Shown one piece after another: positions 44,050-51,412 of a stretch of 64,000 bases of DNA (positions within the stretch are counted from its first letter, which is position 1; every line of letters starts with the position of its first letter). Source of the DNA: Rhodospirillaceae bacterium (GTDB taxonomy: Bacteria > Pseudomonadota > Alphaproteobacteria > Bin65). The stretch spans positions 1 through 64,000 of the forward strand of contig JAPOST010000169.1 of assembly GCA_026709535.1 (NCBI GenBank). The letters run 5' to 3'. The notes beneath the pieces are model-generated. The model was not told the origin of the DNA. It made no database searches and saw only the letters and a program-made list of their open reading frames with translations. A program made the position numbers and the translations under genes.

Positions 44050-44832
44050 ATGGACGGCACGCTCACTCACGATGATCTGGCAAATCGGCCTGCCCATATC
44101 CCTGAGACCGAATGGCTGCTGCGAGTAGAACTTGCGGCCTGCTACCGGATTTTCGATCATCTCGGTTGGATAGAGTTGATCTACAATCACATTACTGCGC
44201 GGGTTCCAGGCCCCGATGTACATTTCCTGATCAATCCGTTCGGCCTGATGTATCGGGAAGTCACGGCGTCCAATCTGGTGAAGATTGACTCGTCAGGGAA
44301 TGTGATTGGCAAAACCGCCTGGGGCGTCAATCCGGCCGGCTTCATGATCCACAGCGCGATCCACACGAATGTGCCCAACGCTCATTGCGTGATGCACACT
44401 CATACCACGGAAGGGATGGCCGTTGCCTGCAAGGAAGGCGGGCTGGATTGGAACAACTTCTATTCGGCGCAGATTTACGATCAGGTAGCCTACCACGATT
44501 TCGAAGGCATAACCGTTGAAGAGGGCGAGAAGGAACGGTTGGTCGACAGCCTTGGCGGCAAACGGTTGCTGATCCTGCGCAATCACGGCTTGTTGAGTTG
44601 GGGCGAGACGATTCCCGAGGCTTTGGTACGGTTGTGGACGCTCAATCGCGCCTGTCAGATCCAGATGGCGGCTGAAGGATTACCGGGTTCCTCGATTCCG
44701 TTGTCAGAGGAAGTGCGCCGGCAGTGCGCACGCGTTTCCCTGCAGTTTGATCCGCAATATGGAGGGGGACGCGATGTCTTTGAGGCCTTGCGTCGGACTG
44801 TGGACGCCATCGATTCCAGTTACGGAACCTGA
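44050..44832 (+). CDS. Class II aldolase/adducin-family protein
   Basis: The protein (260 residues) has the zinc-binding motif H-C-V-M-H-T-H-T-T-E-G near residue 113 and L-R-N-H-G-L-L-S-W-G. These define the fuculose-1-phosphate aldolase/adducin superfamily. Such enzymes cleave or form C-C bonds beside a carbonyl, and some act as decarboxylases or hydratases in aromatic pathways. In this position, a role after ring fission is likely. It sits nine bases after the dioxygenase gene. Confidence 0.85.
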   Translation: MDGTLTHDDLANRPAHIPETEWLLRVELAACYRIFDHLGWIELIYNHITARVPGPDVHFLINPFGLMYREVTASNLVKIDSSGNVIGKTAWGVNPAGFMIHSAIHTNVPNAHCVMHTHTTEGMAVACKEGGLDWNNFYSAQIYDQVAYHDFEGITVEEGEKERLVDSLGGKRLLILRNHGLLSWGETIPEALVRLWTLNRACQIQMAAEGLPGSSIPLSEEVRRQCARVSLQFDPQYGGGRDVFEALRRTVDAIDSSYGT

Positions 44833-44833
44833 C

Positions 44834-45844
44834 ATGCGGTTCTGTGTTGTCGGCGCCGGTTCGATCGGCGGTTTCGTTGCCACCCTGATGGCGGAGGCTG
44901 GTCATGACGTTTCCGTCGTGGCCCGCGGACCGCACCTCGCCGCGATTCAGGATCGGGGGCTTCGTCTGGATTTCAATGACCGCAGGATAACTGCTTCCGT
45001 TGCTGCGTCCGAATTCGCTGGCGACTTCGGCCCGCAGGACGTTGTGGTCGTCTCCGTCAAGGCGCCATCCTTGCCGGATACGTTGCCGACCGTCAAGCCG
45101 CTGCTGGGTCCGGAAACCTCGATATTGGTCGCGATGAATGGCGTGCCTTGGTGGATGTTCGATGGTTTCGGCCCGCACGAAGGCCTGAGATTGCGATCGG
45201 TGGATGGCTCCGGTGCACTGGAACGATTCGGATGTCGAGATCGTCTGCTCGGCTGCGTTCTACATATTGCATGCGACGTGCCGGAGCCGGGCTTGATCCG
45301 TCACAACAACCAGAACCGGATGATTGTGGGCGAGCCGAATGGGACAATCACGGCTCGCGCGGAGAGACTGGTCGACGCCATGAAGGCAGCGGGTATCGGT
45401 GCAGAGATCACCAGCCGGGTCCAGCAGGAAGTCTGGATCAAGCTGTTGGGCAATCTTCCGTTTGCGCCCATCTCCATGATCACGGGCGCTACCAACGATG
45501 TGCTGGCGAAGGACCCGGCGCTTCGCAAGGTCATGAAGGCCATGTTCGAAGAAGCATCCGAAGTTGGCCAGTACTTCGGTCTGGAGCCCGGAATGACCAG
45601 TGAAGAACGCATCGACTTGGGCGGCGCGTTGAGCGGTTTCAAGGCGTCTACGCGTCAAGATTATGAAAAGGGTCGCCCCGTCGAACTAGATGTCATTGTC
45701 AACGCGGTGCTCGAGATGGGTGACATCGCCGGGATTGGAACCCCGACGATCGACATGGTCTATGCGTTGGCGGCACAAAAAGCATCGGTCGCCGGATTGT
45801 ATACCTATGATGGGGCGCCGGAGCTAGAATGGAATACTGCATGA
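44834..45844 (+). CDS. Ketopantoate reductase family protein (PanE-like)
   Basis: A 336-residue NADP-dependent reductase. The dinucleotide motif is V-V-G-A-G-S-I-G-G at the N-terminus; M-N-G-V-P-W-W and E-V-W-I-K-L-L-G-N-L-P-F-A-P-I are family segments, the latter with the catalytic Lys. Not necessarily pantothenate synthesis: the operon position suggests reduction of a 2-oxo acid from ring degradation. ATG 44834 lies one base after the aldolase stop; an upstream ATG at 44747 is inside the aldolase gene. Confidence 0.87.
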   Translation: MRFCVVGAGSIGGFVATLMAEAGHDVSVVARGPHLAAIQDRGLRLDFNDRRITASVAASEFAGDFGPQDVVVVSVKAPSLPDTLPTVKPLLGPETSILVAMNGVPWWMFDGFGPHEGLRLRSVDGSGALERFGCRDRLLGCVLHIACDVPEPGLIRHNNQNRMIVGEPNGTITARAERLVDAMKAAGIGAEITSRVQQEVWIKLLGNLPFAPISMITGATNDVLAKDPALRKVMKAMFEEASEVGQYFGLEPGMTSEERIDLGGALSGFKASTRQDYEKGRPVELDVIVNAVLEMGDIAGIGTPTIDMVYALAAQKASVAGLYTYDGAPELEWNTA

Positions 45845-46956
45845 CTCTTCAGGACAGCCCCTTTTTCCGTGCCGATCATGTTGGAAGCCTTCTGCGACCG
45901 CCAGCCCTCGCTGCAGCCCGACGGTCCTGGAAATCTGGTGACATGGATGTAGCCGGATTTAGAGCAATCGAGGAAACAGCGCTTCGCGAGGTTGTGGCCG
46001 GACAGCGTGATGTCGGCCTGAACGCAATCACGGATGGCGAATACCAGCGTGACTGGTGGCATCTTGACTTCCTGGCTGGCTTTGACGGGATCGACATGTG
46101 GCATACCAGCTTGGGAGGCGGCTTCAACAATGAGGAGCAACCGCCGCTTGTGCGGGTTACCGGTTTGATCGATTGGCCCGATGGCGGCATCTTTGTTGAA
46201 GCCTTCAAACGGCTGAAGACCCTCGTCGAAGACCTTGCGCCCGATGCAACGCCTAAACTGACTATTCCCGGACCGGGAATGATGCAGCTTCGGGCTGGCC
46301 GTCGGGCGATCGAACCGGTTTACACCGATCAGGATCTGTTCTGGTCTGACCTGACCGCGGCTTACCGCAAGGAGATTGCGGCGCTGGCTGCGGCAGGCTG
46401 CACCTATCTTCAGATCGACGATGTCAGTTTTGCCTACCTCTGTGACGATAACCAGCGGCAGAACCTGCGCAATCGCGGTGAAGATCCAGACGATGTACTG
46501 ATCCAGTATCGTGACGCCACCAACGAGGCGCTGCGCCACCGGCCCCCGGGGATGATGATCACAACTCACATGTGTCGCGGCAACTTCAAGAGCAGCTGGG
46601 TAGCGAAAGGCGGATATGGCCGCGTCGCCGAAGTCCTGTTTCCGACGCACAAAGCCGACGGCTATTTTCTGGAATACGATTCTGATCGCGCCGGTGGTTT
46701 TGAGCCGCTGACCCATGTCCCGCATGACAAGTTCGTTGTGCTGGGTCTGGTCGGGACCAAGACCGGATGTCTGGAACTGACGGATGACATCCGCCGCCGG
46801 ATCGAGCAAGCCGCAGACTTTTTACCGATGGACAATCTCTGCCTGAGCCCCCAATGCGGTTTTTCCAGTACGTACCATGGTAACGATTTGACGGTCGATC
46901 AGCAGTGGGCGAAATTGCGGCTGGTCACCGATTTGGCTCGGGATGTCTGGGGTTAG
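45841..46956 (+). CDS. MetE C-terminal-like (cobalamin-independent methionine synthase II) protein
   Basis: The 371-residue protein matches the catalytic half of MetE. Zinc ligands are expected in T-T-H-M-C-R-G-N (His, Cys), F-L-E-Y-D-S (Glu) and S-P-Q-C-G-F (Cys). The N-terminus F-R-A-D-H-V-G-S-L-L-R-P and D-G-E-Y-Q-R are typical. Short MetE-like proteins can be methyltransferases for homocysteine or, in related groups, lyases or thiol transferases such as those of epoxyalkane metabolism. ATG 45841 overlaps the PanE stop (ATGA). At the end of a ring-cleavage operon a demethylation or thiol-transfer role is plausible but unproven. Confidence 0.85.
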   Translation: MTLQDSPFFRADHVGSLLRPPALAAARRSWKSGDMDVAGFRAIEETALREVVAGQRDVGLNAITDGEYQRDWWHLDFLAGFDGIDMWHTSLGGGFNNEEQPPLVRVTGLIDWPDGGIFVEAFKRLKTLVEDLAPDATPKLTIPGPGMMQLRAGRRAIEPVYTDQDLFWSDLTAAYRKEIAALAAAGCTYLQIDDVSFAYLCDDNQRQNLRNRGEDPDDVLIQYRDATNEALRHRPPGMMITTHMCRGNFKSSWVAKGGYGRVAEVLFPTHKADGYFLEYDSDRAGGFEPLTHVPHDKFVVLGLVGTKTGCLELTDDIRRRIEQAADFLPMDNLCLSPQCGFSSTYHGNDLTVDQQWAKLRLVTDLARDVWG

Positions 46957-47628
46957 ACATCCGGAGACAAAGATCGGCATCGGCTGAAATTGCTCGGTTC
47001 GTCGGGTTGCTTCTGCTCGAATCCTCGACCAATTCAATATTCGGGTAACAGGCGTGGATTCGCCACGCAGCGAAGACGGTTCATGCCCGCAAGGCCCATG
47101 ACGGAGTCGCCGCCGGAACTGGTGGTTTGCCATATGCAGCAATGCTCATTGCCTGTCATGTCCGGATGGCGCAGCCCGAACGGCAACGACAGCCGTCCGG
47201 CGCGGACCGCTTCGCGGCACTGCCATGCCCAACCGGATGGAAGCCAGCCGTTGCGGCGCATTCAGGGCTGTCCTCGTGACAATCATGACGTTTGAGGCCG
47301 GGTTGACAGACCGAAGTCGGTCCAGATCGCAATGACTTTCAACCCCGTTTTCCCATCATATTTCATGCTGAAGCACCGGGGGAAAAAGCTCCCTGGCTTT
47401 TGTCGGTTGCTGGAGCCTCATTGATCAGGAGTTGGAACAGGATAGCTTCCATGTCTCATCGAACCGCATTTGGCTCTATGCCTGAAAACTCCGGAAAGTT
47501 CATTCCTTGTCGACCAATATTCGAGGAACCCTATACGGAAAATGAGCGCCATGCTTCGCAAATCTTGATACAGAGGCAGTCTGATCTTTGATTTTCGCAT
47601 CACTTCATAGCAAAGTCGATGATATCAT
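46957..47628. other. Intergenic stretch between the ring-cleavage block and the Mo-hydroxylase operon
   Basis: No supported gene. Both operons end here, converging from left (plus) and right (minus). A weak hairpin, CCGGGG paired with CCCTGG and then CTTTT, lies at 47377-47402. It is 420 bases from the nearest plus-strand stop, so its use is doubtful. GC falls toward 47400-47630. Confidence 0.5.
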
Positions 47629-48438
47629 TTAGCTTCCACGATAATTTGCCTTGCGTTTTTCAAAAAATGCATGAGATCCCTCGGTGTAGTCATGACTGTC
47701 CCGCAGTTTCTCATAGGCATGGCCTTCCAACTCCAGCCCCACTTCCTGGCTGGTATCGTAAACCGTGTTCAATACCCGCTTTACGGTGCGTAGCGACAGC
47801 GGCGACAAGGCCGTCAGGCGCTCGGCATACCTCCCGATCATTTCTGTCAATGCGCCGCCATCTTGGGCAATCTCAGTCAGGATGCCCCAATCCAAGGCCG
47901 TTTCGGCAGGAATTCGCTCGCCCATGCAGATCATCAGGTTCGCACGGGTGAGTCCGATCAGATTGGCGAGGCGATGCGTCCCGCCGCTGCCTGGCATCTG
48001 GCCGATGGAAACCTCCGGGAGTCCAATCAGCGTGTCCTTCACCGCTAACCGGAAATCGCAGGCAAGCGACAGCTCGAAGCCAACTCCGAACGCGTATTTT
48101 TCCATTGCACAGATCACCGGCTTTCCGCATCGCGTCGGCGCCGCAATATTGTAGGCCAGGTGGGACATGCCATCTCGCGGCACATCAAAGAATCCGCGAA
48201 CATCGCCGCCAGACGTATAGACACCGTTCGCGCCGCGAATGACCACCACGCCAACCTCTTCATCCTGCGAAAATTCATCAAGAATTGCAGCGATCTGGGA
48301 GCGTGCCTTGTAGGATACGATGTTGAGCGGTGGCCGATCGAGGATCAGCCAGCCGATTCTCTTTTCGGCATCAATCTCGACTCGCAGGCCATCCAGTTCT
48401 TCCAACAAGGCAGCGCGGCGGGTGGCGTATTTCTCCAT
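47629..48438 (-). CDS. Enoyl-CoA hydratase/isomerase family protein
   Basis: A crotonase-fold protein of 269 residues. The oxyanion-hole segments are S-G-G-D-V-R and the G-V-G-F-E-L-S-L-A-C-D helix. The two catalytic Glu positions of enoyl-CoA hydratase are retained in G-F-E-L and L-P-E-V, followed by P-G-S-G-G-T-H-R-L. It is the last gene of the six-gene minus-strand operon with an acyl-CoA ligase and a molybdenum hydroxylase. Hydration or isomerisation of the CoA ester made by the neighbouring ligase is the simplest reading. Confidence 0.88.
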   Translation of the reverse strand: MEKYATRRAALLEELDGLRVEIDAEKRIGWLILDRPPLNIVSYKARSQIAAILDEFSQDEEVGVVVIRGANGVYTSGGDVRGFFDVPRDGMSHLAYNIAAPTRCGKPVICAMEKYAFGVGFELSLACDFRLAVKDTLIGLPEVSIGQMPGSGGTHRLANLIGLTRANLMICMGERIPAETALDWGILTEIAQDGGALTEMIGRYAERLTALSPLSLRTVKRVLNTVYDTSQEVGLELEGHAYEKLRDSHDYTEGSHAFFEKRKANYRGS

Positions 48439-48505
48439 GCCTATCTCTCTTTCGGCGTTAATTCAGTTCGTGGCAGGAATGCACGGGATGGCGATCTTGG
48501 ATGGG

Positions 48506-50050
48506 CTACACCGTACTCTCGTAGCCCGCCATCAACGTGTACTCCCCGTTCCGCAACTTTCGGCGGAGGATTTTTCCGCTTGCGGTTCGCGGAATGGTTT
48601 CAACAAAGGCGTAGGCGCGGGGACGTTTGAAGTTTGCTAGGACACTTTTTTTCAAAAGGTCGTCCAGTATTCCTGCAGAAGCGCCGACGCGCGGTTCGAC
48701 AAAGGCTGTCACGCGCTGGCCCATGCGATCATCCGGCAGGCCAACCACGACGGCGCTGTGGCACAGGTTCGTTCGCAGCAGTGCATCTTCCACTTCCTCC
48801 GGATTGATGTTCTCGCCCCCGGAGATGATCATGTCGTCCACTCGCCCCAGAACCCAGACGTCACCATCCTCGTCAACCCGCCCGAGATCGCCGGTATAAT
48901 ACCATCCCTGGCGGATGGCCTTCTCATCCGCATCCGGCCGCTTCCAGTAGCCCGCGAAGGCGTCCGGGCTGTTCAGGTTTACGATAATCTCTCCGACATT
49001 GCCTTTCGGGACTGTTTCATCGGGCATGATCCGGCGATCGGGATCGCCGGTGACGATGCGTATCTCCTGATAAAGCCCTGGTTTGCCGGCTGCCGCTGGC
49101 TTTTCGCGCTGTCTGTTGGAGGCGGCGAAGGTATAAATCTCGCTGGAGCCATAGAAATTCAGGAAGTTGTCGCCGAAAGTGTTGCAGCATTTTTCGACCA
49201 GCGACGGCGCCATGGTCATCCCGGCAAAGCCTGAGCGGATGACAGAGGATACGTTTCTCTGAGCGATATCTGGCTGATTCAGGATATCATGGTACATGGT
49301 GGGTACCAGGAAAATGCCGCCTATGTTTTCCTGTTCAATCGTATCCAACACCGCAGCGGCGCTATAGTCCGGCAGGCACACCATTTTGCCATTCAACAGG
49401 GCCGAGGCTTCCAGCGTGCGCATGCCCATGGTGTGGAAGAGGGGCATCACGCAGAGTTGGGACAGCATCCGCGGGTATTCATTCAACATGATTTGCGACG
49501 CTGTTGCCGACCATTCCGCCTTGTGCGACCGCGGTACGCCCTTGGGGCGTCCGGTGGTACCTGACGTGTAAAGCATGAGTGCAGTGTCGGTATCAAGAAC
49601 GGAGGATGGTCCTGCAACCGGATCGGCCGACATCAATTCGCTGAAGCATTCCCCTGCGTCGGCGGCGGCAATGGCCTTGTCGCCGGTCAGTCCCGTATCG
49701 TTACAGGCTTGGACAACCGCGTTTTCGCAGCTGCCATCATAGACGCACAGCACGGCGTCAGAATCTTCGAGGCAATAGGCGATTTCATCGGCGGTGCTGC
49801 GCCAGTTGATTGGTGTGAAGATGACGCCGCTCATGTATGAAGCCCAAGCCAGCGTTGCCATTTCCCAGCGATTCTTCATCACTACCGCCAAGTGATCGTT
49901 GGGCCGGATGCCCCTTGCGACGAGCCCGCCGGCCGTACGGCAGATCGTGTCATACCAATCGGCATAGGTTTGTCGCCTGTCACCGTCGACGATGGCTTCC
50001 GCATCAGGTGCTCGGGCGGCAGCGCGCTGGAAGGCTTCACCCAGATTCAT
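48506..50050 (-). CDS. AMP-dependent acyl-CoA ligase
   Basis: A 514-residue ANL-superfamily ligase. The AMP-binding P-loop is L-Y-T-S-G-T-T-G-R-P-K-G-V-P, A5 is Y-G-S-S-E, A7 is Y-T-G-D-L-G, A8 is G-R-V-D-D-M-I-I-S-G-G-E-N-I, and the A10 lysine is in P-R-T-A-S-G-K-I-L-R. It activates a carboxylic acid, likely aromatic or alkyl, as a CoA ester. ATG 50050 (M-N-L-G-E-A-F) overlaps the small hydroxylase subunit by 14 bases; a start at 50080 would overlap by 44. Confidence 0.92.
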   Translation of the reverse strand: MNLGEAFQRAAARAPDAEAIVDGDRRQTYADWYDTICRTAGGLVARGIRPNDHLAVVMKNRWEMATLAWASYMSGVIFTPINWRSTADEIAYCLEDSDAVLCVYDGSCENAVVQACNDTGLTGDKAIAAADAGECFSELMSADPVAGPSSVLDTDTALMLYTSGTTGRPKGVPRSHKAEWSATASQIMLNEYPRMLSQLCVMPLFHTMGMRTLEASALLNGKMVCLPDYSAAAVLDTIEQENIGGIFLVPTMYHDILNQPDIAQRNVSSVIRSGFAGMTMAPSLVEKCCNTFGDNFLNFYGSSEIYTFAASNRQREKPAAAGKPGLYQEIRIVTGDPDRRIMPDETVPKGNVGEIIVNLNSPDAFAGYWKRPDADEKAIRQGWYYTGDLGRVDEDGDVWVLGRVDDMIISGGENINPEEVEDALLRTNLCHSAVVVGLPDDRMGQRVTAFVEPRVGASAGILDDLLKKSVLANFKRPRAYAFVETIPRTASGKILRRKLRNGEYTLMAGYESTV

Positions 50051-50561
50051 GCCGGGACTTCCCGATTGCTTGTTCTGCACAGGCCAAAATGGCTTTCACG
50101 ATTCCATCATAGCCGGTGCAACGGCATAGATGACCAGACAGCATTTCTCGGACTTGCTGCTCGGTCGGGGCGACGCCGACGGTGGCAACATCGTCGAGGA
50201 AAGCCTTGGCCGACATCAGAATGCCCGGCGTACAGAAGCCGCATTGCAGCGCATGGTGTTCCTGGAATGCAGCCTGCAGAGGCGCTAGTGCTTCCGGTTT
50301 TCCGAGGCCCTCGACCGTCTCGACCGACGTGTCATCCGCTTGGACGGCATAGATGGCGCAAGCCCGCGCGAGCAGTCCGTCGAGAAGGATGGTGCAGGCA
50401 CCGCACACCGCATGCTCGCAACCGACATGGACTCCCTTGAAGCCCAATTCGTGACGCAGGAAGTCGGCAAGCAGGGTTCGTGGCGTCGCCATGCCGGTGT
50501 ATCGCAGGCCGTTCACCTTGACAGTAATGGAATGGCGCTGTTCTCGGGCAAGGATTGTCAT
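50037..50561 (-). CDS. Molybdenum hydroxylase 2Fe-2S subunit (CoxS-like)
   Basis: The 174-residue subunit carries two [2Fe-2S] clusters. The first cysteine group is C-E-H-A-V-C-G-A-C plus a later Cys; the second is C-G-F-C-T-P-G and C-R-C-T-G-Y. This is the small electron-transfer subunit of xanthine dehydrogenase/CO dehydrogenase-type enzymes. It overlaps the medium subunit by ATGA (50558-50561). It passes electrons between the Mo centre and the FAD subunit. Confidence 0.94.
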   Translation of the reverse strand: MTILAREQRHSITVKVNGLRYTGMATPRTLLADFLRHELGFKGVHVGCEHAVCGACTILLDGLLARACAIYAVQADDTSVETVEGLGKPEALAPLQAAFQEHHALQCGFCTPGILMSAKAFLDDVATVGVAPTEQQVREMLSGHLCRCTGYDGIVKAILACAEQAIGKSRHESG

Positions 50562-51412
50562 GGGTGCAGGCCTGCTCGTTCAAGTGCCCTGACAATTACG
50601 GCCAGACCTAACTTTCGCGCCAGCGCCAATCGGTAGGGTGCATCGCAAACCGGGTCATCTGTTGGCCTCAAGACGGCCATTGATTGTTCGACAAAATCTT
50701 TGAAATTGTTCACGGCATCGTCAGATCCGACAAATACGCGCGGCGCGTCTTCGACGCCGCCCAGACCCAGTCGAATCCCACTCACTCTGCCATCATCATT
50801 CCGCCGGACGATGGCCGCCGCCGCGACGATGGCAAAATCCCCATGGCGAAGCGCAAATTCGGCGAAGGCAGTACCTGGTTCCCCGGCATCTGGCCACTCC
50901 AGGCCCGCGACCAGTTCGTCGGGATGTCGAGCGGTAGTCAAGGCGGCCTCGAAGAATGCCGTTGCTGGAACGTTGCGTCGTCCTGCTGTCGATTGCAACC
51001 AAACAGAGCCATCCATGGTTACCAGGCAAAGAGGCAGTTCCGCCGCCGGGTCGGCATGAGCGACTGACCCGCCAACGGTGCCTCTGGCGCGAGTCTGGTA
51101 ATGGCCGATACAGTCCAATGCTTCACCGACAAGCGGCATGATCAGATCAGCCTTCAGCCGTTGCTGCAAAAATGCTTGCCGAACCAGCGCGCCGGTTTCC
51201 ACGGGTCGATCAGGAGACAAGCTGTCAATTTCGTGCAGGGCCAATCGTCCCAAATCCACCACTACCGCGGGTCTTGCCAGCCGCAGGTTAAGCATTGGAC
51301 CCAGCGACAGACCGCCGGCCAGCGGCGCTGCATCGTCACCATAGTTGGCCATCAGCGCCAGTGCCTCTTCCAGTGTTTCCGGCCGGGCGTAGTCGAACGG
51401 AACAGGTTTCAC
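50558..51412 (-). CDS. Molybdenum hydroxylase FAD-binding subunit (CoxM-like)
   Basis: A 284-residue FAD subunit. FAD contacts are in P-L-A-G-G-L-S-L-G-P-M-L-N-L-R and T-V-G-G-S-V-A-H-A-D-P-A-A-E-L-P, the usual AGGxS and TxGGNxxxADPA-type motifs of the family. Start and stop overlap those of the large and small subunits (ATGA junctions), showing one operon with coupled translation. It accepts electrons from the 2Fe-2S subunit and passes them to a carrier. Confidence 0.93.
   Translation of the reverse strand: MKPVPFDYARPETLEEALALMANYGDDAAPLAGGLSLGPMLNLRLARPAVVVDLGRLALHEIDSLSPDRPVETGALVRQAFLQQRLKADLIMPLVGEALDCIGHYQTRARGTVGGSVAHADPAAELPLCLVTMDGSVWLQSTAGRRNVPATAFFEAALTTARHPDELVAGLEWPDAGEPGTAFAEFALRHGDFAIVAAAAIVRRNDDGRVSGIRLGLGGVEDAPRVFVGSDDAVNNFKDFVEQSMAVLRPTDDPVCDAPYRLALARKLGLAVIVRALERAGLHP

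Noticed and set aside
47377-47402. Weak hairpin followed by CTTTT as a terminator of the ring-cleavage operon
   Set aside because: The stem is only six pairs with a wobble and a nine-base loop, and it lies about 420 bases after the last stop codon.
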